Shown: piece by piece, positions 11,355 through 25,818 of the stretch | How positions within the stretch are numbered: position 1 is the stretch's first letter | Layout of the letters: every line of letters begins with the position of its first letter | Source: Meconema thalassinum | Lineage: Eukaryota > Arthropoda > Insecta > Orthoptera > Tettigoniidae | Assembly: GCA_946902985.2 (NCBI GenBank) | Contig: OX336399.1 | Span: 165,460,911 to 165,524,910 of the forward strand | Direction: 5' to 3' | DNA: 64,000 nt | Notes under the pieces: generated by a model | Told to the model about the DNA's origin: nothing | Seen by the model: the letters and a program-made list of their open reading frames with translations, nothing else | The model's database searches: none | Program-made: the position numbers and the translations under genes

Positions 11355-12903
11355 AGCCTACTTTCGATTTTTGCAAAAAATGAAAGTAGACTTATGAGAT
11401 CAACACAGGGCGAAAAAAAAGTGTGTCTGTCTGTGTGTGTGTATGTGTGTGTGTGAGTCTGTGTCTGTGTGTGTGTGAGTGTGTGTACTCTGAATGTCTG
11501 TCCCCCCCTATCAATTCGAACACGGTGAATGCGAATTGAACGAAATTTGGTACAAAGGTAGCACTAGCAAAGGACACCTCAGTGTCATGTTTTATATCGC
11601 CGCCATCTTGACGGAAACGTAATGGCGGCCACACAAATGTTCAAAGCTTAAATCAAATTACGACTAACCTAATCATCCGATCTCTACCAAATTTTGCAAC
11701 AACATACCTTTATGGGGGGAGCATCCTTTGGCCACACTAATAAGTCATCAGCGTAATAGTTTGCGGATGGCGGCCATCTTTGTGTGAAAATCGATTCCCC
11801 CTATTAATTCGAACACGGTGCAACCGAATGGAACGAAATTTGGTACAGAGGTAGTACTAACAAAAGGCACCTCAGTGTCATGTTTTATATCGCCGCCATC
11901 TTGACGGAAACGTAATGGCGGCCACACAAATGTTCAAAGCTTAAATCAAATTACGATTAACCTAATCATCCGATCTCTACCAAATTTTGCAACAACATAC
12001 CTTTATAGAGGAAGCATCCTTTGACCCAATAACTAGGTCATTAGCCTAATAGTTTGCGGATGGCGGCCATCTTTGTGTGAAAATCAATTCCCCCTATTAA
12101 TTCAAACACGGTGAAACCAAATGGAACGAAATTTGGTACAGAGGTAGCACTAGCAAAGGGCACCTCAGTGTCATGTTTTATATCGCCGCCATCTTGACAG
12201 AAACGTAATGGCGGCCACACGAATGTTCAAAGCTTAAATCAAATTACGATTAACCTAATCATCCGATCTCTACCAAATTTTGCAACTACATACCTTTATG
12301 GAGGGAGCATCCTTTGACTAATCTAATATGTTATTAGCCTAATAGTTTGCGGGTGGCGGCCATCTTTATGTCAACATTGATTCCCCCTATTAATTCGAAC
12401 ACGGTGGAACCGAATGGAACGAAATTTGGTACAGAGGTAGCACTAGCAAAGGGCACCTCAGTGTCATGTTTTATATCGCCACCATCTTGACTGAAACGTA
12501 ATGGCGGCCACACGAATGTTCAAAGCTTAAATCAAATTACGATTAACCTAATCATCCGATCTCTAGCAAATTTAGCAACAACATACCTTTATGGAGGGAG
12601 CATCCTTTGACCGAACTAATAGGTCATCAGCCTAATATTTTGCGGATGGCGGCCATCTTTGTGTGAAAATCGATTCCCCTTATCAATTCGAACACGGTGA
12701 AACCGAATGGAACGAAATTTGGTACAGAGGTAGCACTAGCAAAGGGCACCTCATATTCATGTTTAATATCCCTATAGCACGTTGTATTTCAACAAGCTAC
12801 TACAACCAACATTCAATCATACTCCTTGAAAAGGACAAAGAGTTATAACAATACCCATGCATTTAGGAGAAAGTAGGCTATATGTTCTTTACTGAACATC
12901 TTG
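11355..12903 (+). mobile_element. HINE-like element copy 3, with mapped insertion site
   Basis: The 5' end AGCCTACTTTC folds with GAAAGTAGACT, then comes TTATGAGATCAAC, a GT-rich tract (11420-11490) and a C run. A satellite follows: four units of exactly 293 bp (the CACGG marker recurs at 11521, 11814, 12107, 12400 and 12693), each a dimer of ~146 bp. The 3' end has GAAAGTAGGCTA (12869-12880), a hairpin of 6-bp stem ATGTTC/GAACAT with 6-nt loop (12882-12899) and CTTG. Units 2-6 of the surrounding array show the empty site: 'gaaatcatttttctcatcc' is continuous there and split between T residues here. It is therefore an insertion into unit 1 without a long target duplication. Confidence 0.75.
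11521..12775 (+). repeat. 293-bp satellite, 4.3 units
   Basis: The period is exactly 293 bp. Each unit holds two half-units with GATGGCGGCCATC-like or AATGGCGGCC motifs about 145-148 bp apart, and an inverted GCCGCCATCTTGAC. The copies are highly similar, unlike the diverged array in copy 1, pointing to recent homogenisation. Confidence 0.85.
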
Positions 12904-13388
12904 TTTTTCTCATCCTTTGGCGTAATGGTGGGTCATATCAAAAATTCTTTCAGACAAACGTTTTAGGTATTTATTAGGGGAATATTTTCCATTTTGTACG
13001 GTTTTGATATTGTGCCTATTAAGAGAGATATGATTAATGTTTCCCGAAAAAACCATTTTTTTCACCCCTTTGGTCAATGGTTGGTGCTATCAAAAAACTT
13101 ATTTGACATACGTTTTGGCACTTATCCCACACATATTATGAACTTTGAATGGATTCGATATTTCACGTATTAAGAGAGTTATAGCGAAATTTCACTTTTT
13201 CGAAAAAAAGCCCCCCATTTTCACCCCCTTCGACCGATTTTGCCCATTAACGAACTCGACCGAGATTTTAATGGGATACTTATTATGTAAAAAATTCAAA
13301 CTAATTGGGGCAAAATTACGGCAGTTATCGTGTCCACAAGAAAGTGATATATATATATATATAGATACATATATACATATATACATAA

Positions 13389-14935
13389 ACTAGCAGAAGT
13401 ACCCAATCTTCGAACGGTCTTCGGTATTAATAACCAGACGTAATCAATTGAGCTACTGTTGCAATGGTTAGAGACTAGGAACCTGTTTCTCGACAAAGAA
13501 AAGTGATTAGTTAAAATATGCTCTGTAACTAAATTTACCTAACGTGTACTTCCGGACGTGAAAAAAAAAAAAGAAAACCTCGTAGACGAAACGCAATACA
13601 CGTCAAATAAAACTGACCTTCACTGTTGTGTCAAGTCCCCATCCAGAGGAAGACCCCTTTAATAATTTATAAAGGCTTGTGGTGCGTGAAAATTCAGGTT
13701 TTTTAGACTCCAATGGCCCCAATTCCTAAAAGAAAAAAAGAAAAAAAAAACAACTGTATTTCAATTCAGGAATTTTTGAAAATAATGTTTCTGTTTGGAG
13801 AAATAATAGACCTTCTGTACGACATAACGCACATTTAAGTCGTGTGAAAAAAATCTAGGGTACCCCTTGACCCCTTAAACGCAGTGATGAATTTTACAGT
13901 TTTAGTTGATTCCGTAATAACCTTATAGCCATTTCCAAACATTCACAGAAATTTAATAAATGGAGTGGCTTTACTTCTTACAGAAATAGATGGAAAGTTG
14001 GATGTCACCTTTTCAGATATTGTTGTCATGGTTACTGGCTTGCATTCCTTCATTAGTTTATTAAATGAAATTAGTTTTCTGGGAATATCTCAGAAACTGT
14101 TGGTTTTAGAGCCTTAAAATGTACTTTTCGGGGACCCTTTACTGCTATTTAGGGGCACCGAGTTTTGTTTCTGACACCAAGGGGCTGATAATAAGCTTTG
14201 TCTCGTCGTTGTAGGCCGTAGTATAATAATAATAATAATTATAATAATAATATGAAAATATATGGATAGGGATATAATAGACCTTCCGTACCACACCCGC
14301 ACGTGTAAATCGCGTGGAAAAAATCTAGAGTACACCTTGACCCCCTTAAGCAGATTATATGACATTGATGAATTTTACAGCTTAATTTGGTTCCGTTATA
14401 ACCTTATAGCCGTTTGCAAACTATCTCAGTAATGTAATAAATGGAACTGTATTTCGTCTTACAGCAATAGATGGACCTGTGAGATTCCGTTGCCATGGTA
14501 ACCGGCTTGCATTCTTTCGTTATTGTATTAAATGAAATTAGTTTTCTGGAAATATCTCAAAAACTGTTGGTTTTAGGGCCTTAAAATGTGGCTTAGGGCC
14601 CCCGAGTTTCGTTTCTCACATTTAGGGGCTGAAAATGAGCTTTGTCTCGCCCGTCTACGCCTATTTCAGCAAGTGTTTTAAGGGGGTAGGCCCCCTTTTA
14701 TTGGAGCTACAGAGAAGAGTTACATCAATGATTAGTGTCGTGCCTCTGAAGGATATCTGTACCAAATTTTACGTTGATCCACCCAGCCGTTCTCGAGTTA
14801 TAAGGGAACATACTTGTTCACAGACAAACAGACATCTGTCATAAAACAGTCTGAAACGCGTAAATAACGCAAATTTCCGTAGAAATTCTGAAAAAACAGA
14901 CAAACTTTCATTCTTATATATAGAGAGAGATTATA
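13389..14935 (+). repeat. Sub-element within unit 1 with internal duplication
   Basis: The stretch starts 'aaactagcagaagtaccc' after the TA tract and ends in 'cattcttatatatagagaga'. It contains two related halves (about 13800-14213 and 14268-14657, ~465-bp spacing) sharing 'cattgatgaattttacag', 'aactgttggttttag' and 'ggggctga', separated by an (AAT)n tract. The right part includes 'cagccgttctcgagttata' and GACAAACAGAC, phrases seen at ends of dispersed insect repeats. It recurs in all six units. It is probably an older non-autonomous element caught in the amplified unit. Confidence 0.5.
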
Positions 14936-17900
14936 TATAAACTTCTGAACTGACGGTGGTTTTGGGGTCTGGGGGATGTGAAATGCGAAGATATGTCGAA
15001 ATTTTCCGGAAGTCGAAACATGGTATCCATTGCAATAGTTAGCTTTCTAATGAAATCTACCTAAAATGGGAAAAAGACCGCCTTCCGGATGATATTGAAA
15101 TACAAGAGTTGTAATTAATCTTGACAATTCCCATTCATTAAAAATTGTTGACGATATTTTTGGTGATGAATTGCAAAATAACCTGAACCAATGTATAGTT
15201 GTAAGCAGACAAAGAAAACATATAAAACTTTAAAATAACCTAAAAATTAAAAAAAAAAAAAACTTATAGCTGCTATTGGAGGTCCAAAGCCCTCATGAGA
15301 AAAGCTGATAGAAATTTTATTTCATGACCTCTTAATACCATTTGCTTGAATAAATGAAGATAATCAAAAGTTAATCGTAAATAGTGAAGGAATCTGCCCA
15401 TGCAATTTCGAGCGAGGCGCGGCATGCCACGCGGAAGTGAGCCGTCACGGCAACGCTGTGCAACTTTCACCGCATCGACTAGCAGCTGAGCCATTATTTT
15501 GGCAACTCTGTCATATATGGCCTCCTGGAAATTAAACTAAAATAGTATTATCTTCATATGTGCCAATTTTGGAATAGCTCCCATGTATACATTCCAAGAT
15601 ATCCAACATGGAGCTCAAATTTCTAGTGCGTTTATTAGCAGTTGGTAGCACTGACATCTTTTTCAAATATGGACCTGAGATATTCCGGTATAAAAATTTA
15701 CTCATTCTAAATTTGGTTTCGATTGCTGCAGCCTTTTAGGAGTTGATAGAGGGGGACACACACACACAGCCATCCAGCCAGACAGACAGAAGGACAGACC
15801 GACAGACAGACACATTTTCCCGGATCGATCTCATAAGTCTACTTTTTCCTCATTTTTGCAAAGTGTGAAAAGTAGGCTAAAAATTAATGTGATCTCGTCA
15901 ATGGCCTTGTCTTGGCAACCTCTGATAGCTCATCCATCATCAATTTAGAAGCGTTGTCATGGTAACCTCTGATAGCACTTGGCATTTTCTTTAATTCCGA
16001 AATCATTTTTCTCATCCTATGGCGTAATGGTGGGTCATATCAAAAATTCTTTCAGACAAACGTTTTAGGTATTTATTAGGGGAATATTTTCCATTTTGTA
16101 CGGTTTTGATATTGTGCCTATTAAGAGAGATATGATTAATGTTTCCCGAAAAAAACATTTTTTTCACCCCTTTGGTCAATGGTTGGTGCTATCAAAAAAC
16201 TTATTTGACATACGTTTTGGCACTTATCCCACACATATTATGAACTTTGAATGGATTCGATATTTCACGTATTAAGAGAGTTATAGCGAAATTTCACTTT
16301 TTCGAAAAAAAGCCCCCCATTTTCACCCCCTTCGACCGATTTTGCCCATTAACGAACTCGACCGAGATTTTAATGGGATACTTATTATGTAAAAAATTCA
16401 AACTAATTGGGGCAAAATTACGGCAGTTATCGTGTCCACAAGAAAGTGATATATATATATATATATAGATACATATATACATATATACATAAACTAGCAG
16501 AAGTACCCAATCTTCGAACGGTCTTCGGTATTAATAACCAGACGTAATCAATTGAGCTACTGTTGCAATGGTTAGAGACTAGGAACCTGTTTCTCGACAA
16601 AGAAAAGTGATTAGTTAAAATATGCTCTGTAACTAAATTTACCTAACGTGTACTTCCGGACGTGAAAAAAAAAAAGAAAACCTCGTAGACGAAACGCAAT
16701 ACACGTCAAATAAAACTGACCTTCACTGTTGTGTCAAGTCCCCATCCAGAGGAAGACCCCTTTAATAATTTATAAAGGCTTGTGGTGCATGAAAATTCAG
16801 GTTTTTTAGACTCCAATGGCCCCAATTCCTAAAAGAAAAAAAAGAAAAAAAACAACTGTATTTCAATTCAGGAATTTTTGAAAATAATGTTTCTGTTTGG
16901 AGAAATAATAGACCTTCTGTACGACATAACGCACATTTAAGTCGTGTGAAAAAAATCTAGGGTACCCCTTGACCCCTTAAACGCAGTGATGAATTTTACA
17001 GTTTTAGTTGATTCCGTAATAACCTTATAGCCATTTCCAAACATTCACAGAAATTTAATAAATGGAGTGGCTTTACTTCTTACAGAAATAGATGGAAAGT
17101 TGGATGTCACCTTTTCAGATATTGTTGTCATGGTTACTGGCTTGCATTCCTTCATTAGTTTATTAAATGAAATTAGTTTTCTGGGAATATCTCAGAAACT
17201 GTTGGTTTTAGAGCCTTAAAATGTACTTTTCGGGGACCCTTTACTGCTATTTAGGGGCACCGAGTTTTGTTTCTGACACCAAGGGGCTGAAAATAAGCTT
17301 TGTCTCGTCGTTGTAGGCCATAGTATAATAATAATAATAATAATAATTATAATAATAATATGAAAATATATGGATAGGGATATAATAGACCTTCCGTACC
17401 ACACCCGCACGTGTAAATCGCGTGAAAAAAATCTAGAGTACACCTTGACCCCCTTAAGCAGATTATATGACATTGATGAATTTTACAGCTTAATTTGGTT
17501 CCGTTATAACCTTATAGCCGTTTGCAAACTATCTCAGTAATGTAATAAATGGAACTGTATTTCGTCTTACAGCAATAGATGGACCTGTGAGATTCCGTTG
17601 CCATGGTAACCGGCTTGCATTCTTTCGTTATTGTATTAAATGAAATTAGTTTTCTGGAAATATCTCAAAAACTGTTGGTTTTAGGGCCTTAAAATGTGGC
17701 TTAGGGCCCTCGAGTTTCGTTTCTCACATTGAGGGGCTGAAAATGAGCTTTGTCTCGCCCGTCTACGCCTATTTCAGCAAGTGTTTTAAGGGGGTAGGCC
17801 CCCTTTTATTGGAGCTACAGAGAAGAGTTACATCAATGATTAGTGTCGTGCCTCTGAAGGATATCTGTACCAAATTTTACGTTGATCCACCCAGCCGTTC

Positions 17901-19552
17901 TCGAGTTATAAGGGAACATACTTGTCCACAGACAAACAGACATCTGTCATAAAACAGTCTGAAACGCGTAAATAACGCAAATTTCCGTAGAAATTCTGAA
18001 AAAACAGACAAACTTTCATTCTTATATATAGAGAGAGATTATATATAAACTTCTGAACTGACGGTGGTTTTGGGGTCTGGGGGATGTGAAATGCGAAGAT
18101 ATGTCGAAATTTTCCGGAAGTCGAAACATGGTATCCATTGCAATAGTTAGCTTTCTAATGAAATCTACCTAAAATGGGAAAAAGACCGCCTTCCGGATGA
18201 TATTGAAATACAAGAGTTGTAATTAATCTTGACAATTCCCATTCATTAAAAATTGTTGACGATATTTTTGGTGATGAATTGCAAAATAACCTGAACCAAT
18301 GTATAGTTGTAAGCAGACAAAGAAAACATATAAAACTTTAAAATAACCTAAAAATTAAAAAAAAAAAAACTTATAGCTGCTATTGGAGGTCCAAAGCCCT
18401 CATGAGAAAAGCTGATAGAAATTTTATTTCATGACCTCTTAATACCATTTGCTTGAATAAATGAAGATAATCAAAAGTTAATCGTAAATAGTGAAGGAAT
18501 CTGCCCATGCAATTTCGAGCGAGGCGCGGCATGCCACGCGGAAGTGAGCCGTCACGGCAACGCTGTGCAACTTTCACCGCATCGACTAGCAGCTGAGCCA
18601 TTATTTTGGCAACTCTGTCATATATGGCCTCCTGGAAATTAAACTAAAATAGTATTATCTTCATATGTGCCAATTTTGGAATAGCTCCCATGTATACATT
18701 CCAAGATATCCAACATGGAGCTCAAATTTCTAGTGCGTTTATTAGCAGTTGGTAGCACTGACATCTTTTTCAAATATGGACCTGAGATATTCCGGTATAA
18801 AAATTTACTCATTCTAAATTTGGTTTCGATTGCTGCAGCCTTTTAGGAGTTGATAGAGGGGGACACACACACACAGCCATCCAGCCAGACAGACAGAAGG
18901 ACAGACCGACAGACAGACACATTTTCCCGGATCGATCTCATAAGTCTACTTTTTCCTCATTTTTGCAAAGTGTGAAAAGTAGGCTAAAAATTAATGTGAT
19001 CTCGTCAATGGCGTTGTCTTGGCAACCTCTGATAGCTCATCCATCATCAATTTAGAAGCGTTGTCATGGTAACCTCTGATAGCACTTGGCATTTTCTTTA
19101 ATTCCGAAATCATTTTTCTCATCCTTTGGCGTAATGGTGGGTCATATCAAAAATTCTTTCAGACAAACGTTTTAGGTATTTATTAGGGGAATATTTTCCA
19201 TTTTGTACGGTTTTGATATTGTGCCTATTAAGAGAGATATGATTAATGTTTCCCGAAAAAACCATTTTTTTCACCCCTTTGGTCAATGGTTGGTGCTATC
19301 AAAAAACTTATTTGACATACGTTTTGGCAATTATCCCACACATATTATGAACTTTGAATGGATTCGATATTTCACGTATTAAGAGAGTTATAGCGAAATT
19401 TCACTTTTTCGAAAAAAAGCCCCCCATTTTCACCCCCTTCGACCGATTTTGCCCATTAACGAACTCGACCGAGATTTTAATGGGATACTTATTATGTAAA
19501 AAATTCAAACTAATTGGGGCAAAATTACGGCAGTTATCGTGTCCACAAGAAA

Positions 19553-19615
<63 letters not shown>

Positions 19616-22600
19616 GCAGAAGTACCCAATCTTCGAACGGTCTTCGGTATTAATAACCAGACGTAATCAATTGAGCTACTGTTGCAATGGTTAGAGACTA
19701 GGAACCTGTTTCTCGACAAAGAAAAGTGATTAGTTAAAATATGCTCTGTAACTAAATTTACCTAACGTGTACTTCCGGACGTGAAAAAAAAAAGAAAACC
19801 TCGTAGACGAAACGCAATACACGTCAAATAAAACTGACCTTCACTGTTGTGTCAAGTCCCCATCCAGAGGAAGACCCCTTTAATAATTTATAAAGGCTTG
19901 TGGTGCATGAAAATTCAGGTTTTTTAGACTCCAATGGCCCCAATTCCTAAAAGAAAAAAAGAAAAAAAACAACTATATTTCAATTCAGGAATTTTTGAAA
20001 ATAATGTTTCTGTTTGGAGAAATAATAGACCTTCTGTACGACATAACGCACATTTAAGTCGTGTGAAAAAAATCTAGGGTACCCCTTGACCCCTTAAACG
20101 CAGTGATGAATTTTACAGTTTTAGTTGATTCCGTAATAACCTTATAGCCATTTCCAAACATTCACAGAAATTTAATAAATGGAGTGGCTTTACTTCTTAC
20201 AGAAATAGATGGAAAGTTGGATGTCACCTTTTCAGATATTGTTGTCATGGTTACTGGCTTGCATTCCTTCATTAGTTTATTAAATGAAATTAGTTTTCTG
20301 GGAATATCTCAGAAACTGTTGGTTTTAGAGCCTTAAAATGTACTTTTCGGGGACCCTTTACTGCTATTTAGGGGCACCGAGTTTTGTTTCTGACACCAAG
20401 GGGCTGAAAATAAGCTTTGTCTCGTCGTTGTAGGCCGTAGTATAATAATAATAATAATAATTATAATAATAATATGAAAATATATGAATAGGGATATAAT
20501 AGACCTTCCGTACCACACCCGCACGTGTAAATCGCGTGAAAAAAATCTAGAGTACACCTTGACCCCCTTAAGCAGATTATATGACATTGATGAATTTTAC
20601 AGCTTAATTTGGTTCCGTTATAACCTTATAGCCGTTTGCAAACTATCTCAGTAATGTAATAAATGGAACTGTATTTCGTCTTACAGCAATAGATGGACCT
20701 GTGAGATTCCGTTGCCATGGTAACCGGCTTGCATTCTTTCGTTATTGTATTAAATGAAATTAGTTTTCTGGAAATATCTCAAAAACTGTTGGTTTTAGGG
20801 CCTTAAAATGTGGCTTAGGGCCCCCGAGTTTCGTTTCTCACATTGAGGGGCTGAAAATGAGCTTTGTCTCGCCCGTCTACGCCTATTTCAGCAAGTGTTT
20901 TAAGGGGGTAGGCCCCCTTTTATTGGAGCTACAGAGAAGAGTTACATCAATGATTAGTGTCGTGCCTCTGAAGGATATCTGTACCAAATTTTACGTTGAT
21001 CCACCCAGCCGTTCTCGAGTTATAAGGGAACATACTTGTCCACAGACAAACAGACATCTGTCATAAAACAGTCTGAAACGCGTAAATAACGCAAATTTCC
21101 GTAGAAATTCTGAAAAAAACAGACAAACTTTCATTCTTATATATAGAGAGAGATTATATATAAACTTCTGAACTGACGGTGGTTTTGGGGTCTGGGGGAT
21201 GTGAAATGCGAAGATATGTCGAAATTTTCCGGAAGTCAAAACATGGTATCCATTGCAATAGTTAGCTTTCTAATGAAATCTACCTAAAATGGGAAAAAGA
21301 CCGCCTTCCGGATGATATTGAAATACAAGAGTTGTAATTAATCTTGACAATTCCCATTCATTAAAAATTGTTGACGATATTTTTGGTGATGAATTGCAAA
21401 ATAACCTGAACCAATGTATAGTTGTAAGCAGACAAAGAAAACTTTAAAATAACCTAAAAATTAAAAAAAAACAACTTATAGCTGCTATTGGAGGTCCAAA
21501 GCCCTCATGAGAAAAGCTGATAGAAATTTTATTTCATGACCTCTTAATACCATTTGCTTGAATAAATGAAGATAATCAAAAGTTAATCGTAAATAGTGAA
21601 GGAATCTGCCCATGCAATTTCGAGCGAGGCGCGGCATGCCACGCGGAAGTGAGCCGTCACGGCAACGCTGTGCAACTTTCACCGCATCGACTAGCAGCTG
21701 AGCCATTATTTTGGCAACTCTGTCATATATGGCCTCCTGGAAATTAAACTAAAATAGTATTATCTTCATATGTGCCAATTTTGGAATAGCTCCCATGTAT
21801 ACATTCCAAGATATCCAACATGGAGCTCAAATTTCTAGTGCGTTTATTAGCAGTTGGTAGCACTGACATCTTTTTCAAATATGGACCTGAGATATTCCGG
21901 TATAAAAATTTACTCATTCTAAATTTGGTTTCGATTGCTGCAGCCTTTTAGGAGTTGATAGAGGGGGACACACACACACAGCCATCCAGCCAGACAGACA
22001 GAAGGACAGACCGACAGACAGACACATTTTCCCGGATCGATCTCATAAGTCTACTTTTTCCTCATTTTTGCAAAGTGTGAAAAGTAGGCTAAAAATTAAT
22101 GTGATCTCGTCAATGGCGTTGTCTTGGCAACCTCTGATAGCTCATCCATCATCAATTTAGAAGCGTTGTCATGGTAACCTCTGATAGCACTTGGCATTTT
22201 CTTTAATTCCGAAATCATTTTTCTCATCCTTTGGCGTAATGGTGGGTCATATCAAAAATTCTTTCAGACAAACGTTTTAGGTATTTATTAGGGGAATATT
22301 TTCCATTTTGTACGGTTTTGATATTGTGCCTATTAAGAGAGATATGATTAATGTTTCCCGAAAAAAACATTTTTTTCACCCCTTTGGTCAATGGTTGGTG
22401 CTATCAAAAAACTTATTTGACATACGTTTTGGCAATTATCCCACACATATTATGAACTTTGAATGGATTCGATATTTCACGTATTAAGAGAGTTATAGCG
22501 AAATTTCACTTTTTCGAAAAAAAAGCCCCCCATTTTCAACCCCTTCGACCGATTTTGCCCATTAACGAACTCGACCGAGATTTTAATGGGATACTTATTA

Positions 22601-25600
22601 TGTAAAAAATTCAAACTAATTGGGGCAAAATTACGGCAGTTATCGTGTCCACAAGAAAGTGATATATATATATATATATAGATACATATATACATATATA
22701 CATAAACTAGCAGAAGTACCCAATCTTCGAACGGTCTTCGGTATTAATAACCAGACGTAATCAATTGAGCTACTGTTGCAATGGTTAGAGACTAGGAACC
22801 TGTTTCTCGACAAAGAAAAGTGATTAGTTAAAATATGCTCTGTAACTAAATTTACCTAACGTGTACTTCCGGACGTGAAAAAAAAAAAAGAAAACCTCGT
22901 AGACGAAACGCAATACACGTCAAATAAAACTGACCTTCACTGTTGTGTCAAGTCCCCATCCAGAGGAAGACCCCTTTAATAATTTATAAAGGCTTGTGGT
23001 GCATGAAAATTCAGGTTTTTTAGACTCCAATGGCCCCAATTCCTAAAAGAAAAAAAAGAAAAAAAACAACTGTATTTCAATTCAGGAATTTTTGAAAATA
23101 ATGTTTCTGTTTGGAGAAATAATAGACCTTCTGTACGACATAACGCACATTTAAGTCGTGTGAAAAAAATCTAGGGTACCCCTTGACCCCTTAAACGCAG
23201 TGATGAATTTTACAGTTTTAGTTGATTCCGTAATAACCTTATAGCCATTTCCAAACATTCACAGAAATTTAATAAATGGAGTGGCTTTACTTCTTACAGA
23301 AATAGATGGAAAGTTGGATGTCACCTTTTCAGATATTGTTGTCATGGTTACTGGCTTGCATTCCTTCATTAGTTTATTAAATGAAATTAGTTTTCTGGGA
23401 ATATCTCAGAAACTGTTGGTTTTAGAGCCTTAAAATGTACTTTTCGGGGACCCTTTACTGCTATTTAGGGGCACCGAGTTTTGTTTCTGACACCAAGGGG
23501 CTGAAAATAAGCTTTGTCTCGTCGTTGTAGGCCATAGTATAATAATAATAATAATAATAATTATAATAATAATATGAAAATATATGGATAGGGATATAAT
23601 AGACCTTCCGTACCACACCCGCACGTGTAAATCGCGTGAAAAAAATCTAGAGTACACCTTGACCCCCTTAAGCAGATTATATGACATTGATGAATTTTAC
23701 AGCTTAATTTGGTTCCGTTATAACCTTATAGCCGTTTGCAAACTATCTCAGTAATGTAATAAATGGAACTGTATTTCGTCTTACAGCAATAGATGGACCT
23801 GTGAGATTCCGTTGCCATGGTAACCGGCTTGCATTCTTTCGTTATTGTATTAAATGAAATTAGTTTTCTGGAAATATCTCAAAAACTGTTGGTTTTAGGG
23901 CCTTAAAATGTGGCTTAGGGCCCTCGAGTTTCGTTTCTCACATTGAGGGGCTGAAAATGAGCTTTGTCTCGCCCGTCTACGCCTATTTCAGCAAGTGTTT
24001 TAAGGGGGTAGGCCCCCTTTTATTGGAGCTACAGAGAAGAGTTACATCAATGATTAGTGTCGTGCCTCTGAAGGATATCTGTACCAAATTTTACGTTGAT
24101 CCACCCAGCCGTTCTCGAGTTATAAGGGAACATACTTGTCCACAGACAAACAGACATCTGTCATAAAACAGTCTGAAACGCGTAAATAACGCAAATTTCC
24201 GTAGAAATTCTGAAAAAACAGACAAACTTTCATTCTTATATATAGAGAGAGATTATATATAAACTTCTGAACTGACGGTGGTTTTGGGGTCTGGGGGATG
24301 TGAAATGCGAAGATATGTCGAAATTTTCCGGAAGTCGAAACATGGTATCCATTGCAATAGTTAGCTTTCTAATGAAATCTACCTAAAATGGGAAAAAGAC
24401 CGCCTTCCGGATGATATTGAAATACAAGAGTTGTAATTAATCTTGACAATTCCCATTCATTAAAAATTGTTGACGATATTTTTGGTGATGAATTGCAAAA
24501 TAACCTGAACCAATGTATAGTTGTAAGCAGACAAAGAAAACATATAAAACTTTAAAATAACCTAAAAATTAAAAAAAAAAAAACTTATAGCTGCTATTGG
24601 AGGTCCAAAGCCCTCATGAGAAAAGCTGATAGAAATTTTATTTCATGACCTCTTAATACCATTTGCTTGAATAAATGAAGATAATCAAAAGTTAATCGTA
24701 AATAGTGAAGGAATCTGCCCATGCAATTTCGAGCGAGGCGCGGCATGCCACGCGGAAGTGAGCCGTCACGGCAACGCTGTGCAACTTTCACCGCATCGAC
24801 TAGCAGCTGAGCCATTATTTTGGCAACTCTGTCATATATGGCCTCCTGGAAATTAAACTAAAATAGTATTATCTTCATATGTGCCAATTTTGGAATAGCT
24901 CCCATGTATACATTCCAAGATATCCAACATGGAGCTCAAATTTCTAGTGCGTTTATTAGCAGTTGGTAGCACTGACATCTTTTTCAAATATGGACCTGAG
25001 ATATTCCGGTATAAAAATTTACTCATTCTAAATTTGGTTTCGATTGCTGCAGCCTTTTAGGAGTTGATAGAGGGGGACACACACACACAGCCATCCAGCC
25101 AGACAGACAGAAGGACAGACCGACAGACAGACACATTTTCCCGGATCGATCTCATAAGTCTACTTTTTCCTCATTTTTGCAAAGTGTGAAAAGTAGGCTA
25201 AAAATTAATGTGATCTCGTCAATGGCGTTGTCTTGGCAACCTCTGATAGCTCATCCATCATCAATTTAGAAGCGTTGTCATGGTAACCTCTGATAGCACT
25301 TGGCATTTTCTTTAATTCCGAAATCATTTTTCTCATCCTTTGGCGTAATGGTGGGTCATATCAAAAATTCTTTCAGACAAACGTTTTAGGTATTTATTAG
25401 GGGAATATTTTCCATTTTGTACGGTTTTGATATTGTGCCTATTAAGAGAGATATGATTAATGTTTCCCGAAAAAACCATTTTTTTCACCCCTTTGGTCAA
25501 TGGTTGGTGCTATCAAAAAACTTATTTGACATACGTTTTGGCAATTATCCCACACATATTATGAACTTTGAATGGATTCGATATTTCACGTATTAAGAGA

Positions 25601-25766
25601 GTTATAGCGAAATTTCACTTTTTCGAAAAAAAGCCCCCCATTTTCACCCCCTTCGACCGATTTTGCCCATTAACGAACTCGACCGAGATTTTAATGGGAT
25701 ACTTATTATGTAAAAAATTCAAACTAATTGGGGCAAAATTACGGCAGTTATCGTGTCCACAAGAAA

Positions 25767-25818
<52 letters not shown>

